Assembly: GCA_024811115.1 (NCBI GenBank)
Contig: JAKOGH010001020.1
Span: forward strand, 1 to 12,273
DNA length: 12,273 nt
Direction: 5' to 3'
Origin: Terana coerulea
Taxonomy: Eukaryota > Basidiomycota > Agaricomycetes > Polyporales > Phanerochaetaceae
A program made the translations under genes and the position numbers. The notes under the pieces were generated by a model. It had not been told where the DNA came from. It ran no database searches and saw only the letters and a program-made list of their open reading frames with translations. The number at the start of each line of letters is the position of its first letter. The first letter of the stretch is position 1. This document shows, piece by piece, positions 6,640-12,273 of this stretch.

Positions 6640-7680
6640 CGCGGGCATTGCTAGACCGGAGCGGAACAGATGCGTTCTTGAAGTTCTTCAAGGCTTCGGC
6701 TTGCTCGTGTTCCATACGAATGTGGCATTGCCGGTGAGGAGGTGAGCGGCTTCGCGATCTTGCCAAGTCTTTGATGAATCGCCGGTAGAAGTTGGTAAAG
6801 CCGAGGAACGCCTCAATGTCCCGCTTGCACGCGGGCTTCGGCCATTTCGACGCCTTCTACTTTGACCTGGATCCATCTGGACTTGTCCTTCTGGAGATGA
6901 TCATGCCGAGGTATTCGATCTCAAGCCGCTCGAATTGCACTTCTCTGCCTTGAGGTACAACCGGTGTTCTCGCATTACGCCCAGAACTCGCTGCACAATG
7001 CGCGATGTTCTTCCAGATCCCTTGTGATAGATCATGATGCCGTCAATGTAGACCATCACGCGTCCTTCCCGGATCAGATCTCGGAAGATGCCGCTCATCA
7101 TTGTCTGGAACGGGCTGGCGAATTGGTGAGACCAAGAACATGACTAGGGGTTCAAGAGTCCGCGGCTTGCGATGAACGCCGCTTTCATCGCCTTCCTCGA
7201 TCCGGGAATGTTGTTGTAGCCCCATCCGACGCCTAACTCTCGCGAAGTACTTCGGACCCTTTCAGCTTGTCTACCAGTTCCTGGATCAAAGGAAGTGGGT
7301 AACGATTCTTGATGGTTAAATCGTTGCTTGGCGGTAGTCCCTGTACGGCCGGAAGCGAGCTATCCTTCTTCTTTGACAAAGAAGAACGGAGCTGCCCAGG
7401 GTGACTTAGAAGGACGGATACGTCCGGATCGAAGGTTCTCTTCTAAGAAGTCGTCTAGCGCTTTCTGTTCATCTACGTATGAGGGTACGATTTTCCTCCC
7501 ACCGGGCGTAGCGCCTGGCGTTAGCTCAATCGCGCGGTCCCACGGCCGTCGCTCTGGTAGTGAATCGAAGTTTTCTTTAGCAAAGACGCCCTTGTACTCG
7601 CGATAGTACTCAGGACGAAGTTCCTCGAAAGGTTTCTTTGCTTTCTTTGCATTTTCTTCGATTGCCGTATCCATAGCCAC
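6640..7680 (-). pseudogene. Reverse transcriptase relic with YIDG active site
   Basis: The N-terminal block is intact in 7680-7360 (RRPWDRAIELTPG, SGRIRPSKSPWAAPFFFVKE). Next come TIKNRYPLPLIQELVDKLKG in a neighbouring frame, a broken LDxxxGYNN region, and the active site YIDG at 7050-7039, where the family has YMDD/YIDD. Its second catalytic aspartate is lost. The C-terminal FLGFTNFYRRFI motif is readable at 6808-6773, but the flanking frames are shifted. At least four frame changes are needed to follow the domain. It would copy element RNA into DNA; the active-site change alone should abolish this. Confidence 0.88.
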
Positions 7681-7814
7681 GCTTGGTTTTAGCGCCGGAT
7701 GTGAGCGCCGCCTGCTGCGACGTAGCGCCGCCAGTCAAAACGAAGATTTGTTCCCCTCCTCAAGATGAGCCTCCTGATCATTCGGGATTTCGCGTTCGCC
7801 ATCCTCAATGCCAA

Positions 7815-8145
7815 TTAGCGTTGTGACGTAATCACAAGTGGCTTGACATCTATCGAACTCTGAGTGTGCGATCTTCCAGCTGATTGATGGGCTGTGTAAT
7901 TCCAACCACTCATAACCGAGAAAATGGACGTATTCCCAAGGTTGGTGACAGCGAATGACATTCGCCCACGCGATCCCGAATCTTGACTCGAGATCGACAC
8001 ATTCGCGATCGGACCGCCGACATTATGACTGCCGTCGGCGTTGTACACTCGGATTGGAACAGGTAATTTGGCTTGCAATGCCATGTTCCTGTACAAATGT
8101 CTGATCAATCAAGATCCAGTGCATCCTGAGTCTAGTAGAGCTTTT
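7815..8145 (-). pseudogene. Aspartic protease relic
   Basis: The catalytic triad region LLDSGCTGS is intact, with DSG at 8132-8124, followed at once by a TGA and a frameshift. The frame downstream of ATG 8108 gives LPVPIRVYNADGSHNVGGPI, then FAVTNLGNTSIF, both matching the usual fungal chromovirus protease pattern (PxPVYNADGxxN and VTNLGxxxIxLG). The expected LGxxWL flap-end motif is damaged (SVMSGW). A second shift lies near 8065-8075. This protease would cut the Gag-Pol precursor; it cannot be functional here. Confidence 0.75.
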
Positions 8146-8752
8146 ACCTAAAAGGATTCAGAGGTGTCCAATGTAGTGACGTATCATTGGGACATCAATC
8201 TGATTGCCTTTTCGGCCTCGGATGTATCTCGGCGGCTTTTTAATTCTGAAAGGTATATAGTTGCTTCACGCGACATAGAAGTAATATTTTGGGCGCTTGC
8301 TAGCGCTGGCATCTACCCGACGCTTTGCATGCACCCATCCTTCCAGAATCTTAACAGCCGCTTCGCATCGTGACGTGTCCACTGATGGATCCACGCCGGA
8401 GTCCACGGAACTTCTCTTACCCATTTGGGGCTTTGGCACAGGTTCTTTCTCTACTATCGCTGCAGACGTGTTTTCTGTGAATGAACGGAATTAAGCACGG
8501 TGTTGAACCGCCACGCTGCTCAGCAGACGCCCCCTTCAGAATAACATTGCGATGATTCGCCTAACACTACGGTACAACAGTAATTGAGAATGATTCTAGG
8601 CTCTTCACGCCTGTGCTTTCGCTTGAGCCGCCTTGAAAACCCTTGGAGAAGTTTCATGAACGAGGATTCTACCACGCGATGAATGCGTTCTCCATTCCAT
8701 CAGGAACGAATCAGCTTGAGCCGACGACGGCTTGGGCTTATCGTCCTTCTCA

Positions 8753-10264
8753 TCAGAAGGTTTGTGAGACGCCGCGACCTGACGTAGGTTGCTTCGCAGG
8801 GCAGTCGCGCGACAAATGTCCTTTCCGATGGCAATTTAAACAAAGCCCTTCCTTTCGGGCCCTGTCCAGGTTCATCGGTTGACCGGCCCTCCGTAGGTTA
8901 TGCCGGTTCCATCTCGACGATCTTGTCGAGGCGCTTGGGTCTGTGAAGACGCTGCCGGCGCCTGACTGGTGTTTGCGGCTTGTGAGCCGGCTTGTGGGAC
9001 TGACTGCCCCGAGGTTCTTCTGGCGCTGGTAGTGCTCTCCTCTGATTCTCGTCCACGCTCTCGGGCGATGCGCATGTACGCCGAGTACCGCTGTGGACGC
9101 TCTTCCCGACTCCAGACCGCATCGAGGACTCGCTTCTGAGAGCTTCGCCGAGGTAGTCAATGAGAATCACTGACTGCGCGTCGAGCTGCTCCTGAAGTGC
9201 GCCACCCTGCGCGGGAGGCGTACATCTCGAAGCGCGCTCTGAACTCTCGAACGCTCATGCTTCCCTGCTTCAGCTCCTTCAGCTTCTGCAGGCGTCTGAG
9301 TGCCGGTCATGCAGAATTGCTTCGACCAGGCGTTTCTTGAAACACCCCAATCTGCTCGTGCGAATCAGTGTTTTCGTGATAGGCCTCGCCCACTCTCCGG
9401 CCGATCCGCCTGCATGTAGGACAGGACGAATGCGATTTTCGCCTCGATCTGATCGGAGCTTTTTATGTGGTTCGCGAAGATGTTCAGCCTGATTTGCTTC
9501 CACCAGGCTTCCTAATCTTTCCGGCTTCCGTCAAGGTGTCCGGCTTGTTTGCCAGACCATCGCGATCGCGTTTCGTTATCGTCATCATCATCGCCGCGAT
9601 CTCGATGTCCTCGACCTCCACCCTCCGGCCGCCGCCTCCGCTTCCGCCGTTACCTCCAAAGGAGGGTCCTCCGGCCGGGCGGGCTCTCCGGCCGCTTGCC
9701 ACCACTCATCTCATCTCGAGCTCCTGGGCCACGAATTCCACAACGCTGGCAGGTTGTTTTCCCGCTAGCGTGTGAACAAGGCTGCTCGGCGCATTCCTAG
9801 TTATGCTGCCTCCCAGGAAGTGGAAATAGATGAGTTTATTTCCGAGCATCAGACTATTATGATTTGAGTCGACGCATGAACAGGGATCGTCGTAATCCGT
9901 CTCCAAGCCCGATGCGGTTAGAGTAGCGGTGGCCATGCGTCGGCTATGCCGAAAATTCGACGCGCTCGGTGTGGTCGGGTATTAGGCGTCTCCGTCGTCG
10001 TGCGTCCTCGTTTTCTTTACTCGGGCGACGACTTCTCGCCTTCGGATTCGTGGATGAGTAGGGATGGAGCGCGTGGGAATGGAAGTCAACCGTGAACGGC
10101 CGAGGGATGACCGCGGGAGTGGGTGGGTTGACACTGGTGTCGTCGGCTTGCACGTAGTATGAGGAGTATTTGCGCTTGTCTTCTAAACTTACTGCGCAAA
10201 TACTACACTTGACACTTGGATTAGTGTCTGCGCGAACACACTTTCGGCCGCGCACGAATACCAC
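8753..10264 (-). pseudogene. gag: gag relic (capsid region and CCHC zinc knuckle)
   Basis: The capsid-like core is readable at about 9390-9530 (EAWWKQIRLNIFANHIKSSD, then KIAFVLSYM), a pattern common in fungal chromovirus Gag. It is broken by an in-frame TAG at 9512-9514. The C-terminal part (9160-8753) ends in a zinc knuckle CLNCHRKGHLSRDC (CX2CX4HX4C, 8842-8801), preceded by MNLDRARKEG, typical of the family. The N-terminus is unclear: ATG 9936 (MATATLTASG) has reasonable context, while a frame 10264-9944 may be an N-terminal extension or leader. The region needs at least three frames to read, so no full Gag can be made. Gag would form the particle and bind element RNA. Confidence 0.75.
8801..8842 (-). 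other. CCHC zinc knuckle of gag
   Basis: All four ligands of CX2CX4HX4C are intact in CLNCHRKGHLSRDC. This nucleocapsid motif binds packaged RNA in retroelements. Confidence 0.85.
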
Positions 10265-10927
10265 TTGTCGTCGTGCTTCTGTAGATCGATCTCCCGCGAG
10301 TCATGGAAAAATGATGGGGTCGTCCTATACAAGGGCACGAGTCGCCTCCAGCCATACACGAGCGAAGCCTATTCTAGCACCTGCAATACTCTTCAACCGA
10401 AATGAAGAGCACGAGGGTAGACGTTGTCTTAGAGGAATTTTTACAGCACGTGCTACTACCGACATGGCTACGAGTTACCAGTGTTCTGCTGCTTGATCCC
10501 GCTAGCGGCCTACCGACTTCTCGGTTGCAGCTTGACTCTAAGGGACACGAGCCCAAAGAGCGCCTGTCTCGCCTTCCCGATTACCGCTTTTACTAGCTTC
10601 CCACACCCAAGGGTGCGCCAAAGGTTCCCAGCCGATCAAAGAGCACCGTGTTAGGTGTCTAAGGACAGCTCTCCGAGATGAAGCTCGGAACCGCTGAGCT
10701 GGATCAACGGGTACTGATTGGGTAACTAGTCGCGTGTGCACGGGGTAACGACACAGGGGATGGTCAATACCGAGGTTCACGGGCCGCTTCCCTTGGCGGG
10801 TGATTACGGTCCGGTGTACTAGGTCTAAACTCAATCTACACGATCCTCCTATACAGGACGGACCGGGCAACGGGTAGGTGTTCTGGGTAGAACGGTGAGC
10901 AACGAGAGATCGTCGCAGGGGTAGGAT
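10265..10927 (-). other. Retrotransposon 5' leader
   Basis: Between the primer binding site and gag there is about 660 bp without a recognisable domain. Frames on both strands (for example - 10870-10538) show no retroelement motif. It should hold the untranslated leader and packaging signals, possibly with the gag N-terminus at its inner end. Confidence 0.4.
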
Positions 10928-10938
10928 AGTCTCGAGCT
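10928..10938 (-). other. Primer binding site, self-priming type
   Basis: On the - strand the sequence after the 5' LTR end is TA then AGCTCGAGACT. It lacks the TGG that pairs with the CCA end of a tRNA. The 11-mer pairs perfectly with AGTCTCGAGCT in R, and the match stops at both ends, as expected of a selected 11-bp duplex. The core CTCGAG is itself palindromic, which raises the chance level somewhat. Confidence 0.6.
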
Positions 10939-11037
10939 TATGTCAACAACAACTAGTACAACTGTACCAGGTGCGACGCTCTCAACTGGGACGGAAATAG
11001 TGGTGCAGTCTCCGAGTAACTAGCTGGGGAACAGACC

Positions 11038-11048
11038 AGCTCGAGACT
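11038..11048 (-). promoter_or_regulatory. Proposed start of R and self-primer (AGTCTCGAGCT)
   Basis: Read on the - strand, this 11-mer is exactly complementary to the 11-mer just inside the LTR (10928-10938) and lies at the expected distance from the TATA box. In Tf1, the first 11 nt of the mRNA pair with the primer binding site and are cleaved to prime minus-strand synthesis; this site has the same geometry. The same 11-mer is intact in the 3' LTR (4355-4365). Confidence 0.6.
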
Positions 11049-11073
11049 GGCTTTCTCTGTTGCAGACGGTAGC

Positions 11074-11081
11074 TACTTATA
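11074..11081 (-). promoter_or_regulatory. TATA box of the retrotransposon promoter
   Basis: TATAAGTA on the - strand in the 5' LTR, conserved in the other LTR at 4390-4397. It lies 26-33 nt upstream of the 11-mer proposed as the mRNA 5' end. Confidence 0.6.
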
Positions 11082-11258
11082 CATGTGTAGTCCTAAACTG
11101 TACAGTACTACCCGGTATCCCTCTTGCATGTACTAGAGCGGTCCAGAACAATAGAGAAACATACGGAAACCACGAGTATCGATGAAAGAACAATAGATAG
11201 GGGTAGAAGACAATGGAAATGAAAAGAATACCCTAGAGACGCCCAGAAGTTCATGACA

Positions 11259-11263
11259 CTTCC
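11259..11263. repeat. Target site duplication, right copy (CTTCC)
   Basis: CTTCC directly follows TGACA of the right LTR. The match fixes the LTR ends independently of the terminal dinucleotides. Confidence 0.85.
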
Positions 11264-11453
11264 CTTGTTTTTGAATAAGTACAGCTCGGCGAGTATACTG
11301 AGTGATACGAGGCAGGCGTACCATGTTTGTGGCAGCCCAAAAGGCTCCAGCTTAATCTCCTCACCTTCATTTTGGAGCTGGAGTTTGTGATACGGAAGCA
11401 CTTCGTCATCTCTTATTCTTCGCTGGGCTCGAGAGTATTGCGTGTGTGCATAG

Positions 11454-11541
11454 CTAGGAATATTTGCAGTGTGGCGGTGTAGTTGCGTTAGCTGTCTGCT
11501 CGTATAGTGGTGAGAAACTTGTCAGGATTGTGGGCACATAC
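11454..11541 (-). other. Predicted intron 1 of the disrupted gene
   Basis: Read on the - strand, a GTATGT donor follows CCG GT, a perfect GCTAAC branch motif lies at 11487-11492, and the acceptor is TTCCTAG. At 88 nt it joins phase 2 to phase 1, giving the continuous residues NVPV-YAHTQ. This is the best-supported intron of the model. Confidence 0.5.
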
Positions 11542-11666
11542 ACCGGCACATTTTGCTCACTGCAGTCCTTTACAGCCCTTTGGTCACTGCTAGCTTCCTT
11601 CCAATTTTGTCGTTCTTCTACGTGAGCTTGTGACAAAAGATGCAGAAAAACGAGTGATCTTGCCAT

Positions 11667-12273
11667 TGCTCTTCAAAGGTATTGAGATTGCTTGAAGAGA
11701 CCGCCGGAGGCGGTAAGATGGGGGCGGGAGAATGGCGAAGTCGGAAGGAGGAGTAAGTGACTCAGACGGAGGCAGGGAAAGTTGCTTGGAGCGCTCGCTT
11801 TTGCCGGCTTGCCGAACCACGAACCGGCCCAGCGTGCCACTTTTCTGCCTTCTCTCTTCCTCCTCTCCCCTTGCTGTAGTGCTTTTCTGTCCGAATACAT
11901 ACTTCCAGCACTTATCAGCTCAATTTGACCCTCCAGTACTTCAGTGGCTGCCAGGTTTTGTTTGTGGCGCTCGGGTGCAAAAAACTGTTAATTCCATGCA
12001 CGCTTAAGCACCCTTTGACGCGTAGCTTCGTCACACTTGCGAACACAAGGCTGCCCTAATCCTGTGGGATTTCTGTACACAACTTGCACTCTAAATATTC
12101 TCTAACTCCTTGCTTACTTTAGATGACCTCCTACCATTACATTGAAGTGAGCACAGCGTAGAAAAGTTTGCCAAGCATCTGCTTACCGGCAAGCTTGGGC
12201 GTGCTTGGGAAATAGATGCTCAACGCCAACTTGGCGCTTTACTTAACTTTTGGTAACTTCATGCAGCTTTTGC
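11667..12273. other. Upstream region of the split gene, no firm gene
   Basis: The stretch at 11700-11880 is purine/pyrimidine-skewed (C/T-rich when read in the sense of the - strand gene), as in fungal promoters and 5' leaders. A + frame at 11732-12007 (91 residues, MAKSEGGVSDSDGG at its start) is open but matches nothing I know. A possible intron end (TCTAACTCC then TTACTTTAG) at 12101-12122 on the + strand hints at another gene leaving the window. The last 110 bp hold several short inverted repeats. Confidence 0.3.

Larger units (their letters stand above)
4258..11258 (-). mobile_element. Ty3/gypsy chromovirus (Tf1/sushi-like), full length but decayed, 7.0 kb
   Basis: The element has two LTRs (317 and 318 bp), a 5-bp target duplication, a self-priming-type primer binding site at 10928-10938, a polypurine tract at 4575-4588 and, in - strand order, gag with zinc knuckle, protease, reverse transcriptase, RNase H, integrase and chromodomain. 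That domain order with a chromodomain behind integrase defines chromoviruses. Frameshifts occur in every domain, and the RT active site is changed. The LTRs differ by about 18 substitutions, so it is an old copy. It sits in an exon of a host gene transcribed in the same direction. Related active copies elsewhere in the genome would be its likely source. Confidence 0.93.
10941..11258 (-). repeat. 5' LTR of the chromovirus
   Basis: Starts TGTCAACAACAAC and ends TTCATGACA on the + strand, giving perfect 5-bp TGTCA/TGACA ends. Element transcription should start inside it and run to the left. About 18 substitutions (roughly 15 transitions) and about five small indels separate it from the other LTR. 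Confidence 0.92.
3770..11666 (-). pseudogene. Five-exon host gene of unknown function, split by an LTR retrotransposon
   Basis: Model by eye on the - strand: exon 1 11666-11542; exon 2 11453-11259 continued at 4252-4217 across the insertion; exon 3 4160-4064; exon 4 3988-3864; exon 5 3800-3770. Removing the element plus one CTTCC copy gives 125+231+97+125+31 = 609 nt, with agreeing phases at every join and a TAG at 3770-3772 (202 residues). Four introns of 88, 56, 75 and 63 nt are GT-AG, three with GTATGT donors. The first also has a perfect GCTAAC branch motif at 11487-11492. The product has a mildly hydrophobic N-terminus, a charged middle (RAQRRIRDDEVLPYHK), a hydrophobic stretch at residues 86-102 and a segment NPVGLDTQFNAYWSKLPSDA followed by lysines. 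I recognise no family. The insertion falls in codon 107 and would end translation a few residues later. Weak points: the last two splice sites, described separately. Confidence 0.45.

Noticed and set aside
9467..9800. + strand frames rich in proline and serine across this stretch
   Set aside because: They are antisense to the gag relic, whose capsid and zinc-knuckle motifs on the - strand explain the openness.
10538..10870. - strand 110-residue frame in the retrotransposon leader
   Set aside because: No gag, envelope or other domain signature; composition is ordinary and the leader position argues against a gene.
10920..10940. A tRNA-type primer binding site
   Set aside because: No TGG lies within the first bases after the 5' LTR, while an exact 11-mer match to R does.
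12101..12122. Intron 3' end and a new + strand exon starting ATGACCTCC
   Set aside because: The branch and acceptor look right, but no donor or continuing frame of useful length can be fixed before the window ends.
1..12273. tRNA or rRNA genes, CRISPR arrays, bacterial signals
   Set aside because: I saw no cloverleaf, no regularly spaced repeats and no bacterial promoter or operon organisation; introns and the chromovirus argue for a fungus.

Overview
The window looks like fungal nuclear DNA, most likely from a basidiomycete of the Agaricomycetes type. It holds a Ty3/gypsy chromovirus of the Tf1/sushi kind and short GT-AG introns of 56-88 nt, mostly with GTATGT donors and CTAAC/CTGAC branch motifs. 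It has no bacterial-style operons or ribosome binding sites. The lineage call is an inference from protein style and intron shape; no rRNA or marker gene is present.

Layout. Positions 1-1300 hold no confident gene: one short frame broken by a TGA (324-518) and a C/T-rich stretch with a TATA box (about 741-1300) that resembles a promoter or a worn LTR. A three-exon gene can be read on the + strand at 1601-2311 (189 residues, Cys-rich N-terminus, unknown function). A 520-bp miniature inverted-repeat element (2560-3079) has 42-bp terminal repeats, flanking TA dinucleotides and a degenerate telomere-like core. A second TGA-broken frame follows at 3103-3411.

The right-hand 8 kb is one story. A gene on the - strand, modelled as five exons from an ATG at 11666 to a stop at 3770 (202 residues, function unknown), has been split by a full-length LTR retrotransposon at 4258-11258. 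The element has 317/318-bp LTRs with TGTCA...TGACA ends (worn to CGACA in the left copy), a 5-bp target duplication CTTCC, a polypurine tract and relics of gag, protease, reverse transcriptase, RNase H, integrase with GPY/F motif, and a C-terminal chromodomain. All lie on the - strand in the order expected of a chromovirus. Many frameshifts, stops and a YIDG reverse-transcriptase active site show that it is dead. Removing the element and one copy of the target duplication closes the host frame exactly.

The most interesting signal is how the element seems to have primed reverse transcription. The site just inside the 5' LTR does not begin with TGG, as a tRNA-primed site would. It is an 11-mer (AGCTCGAGACT) exactly complementary to an 11-mer in the LTR that lies about 30 nt downstream of a TATA box, where the mRNA should start. 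This is the self-priming arrangement known from Tf1 of fission yeast.
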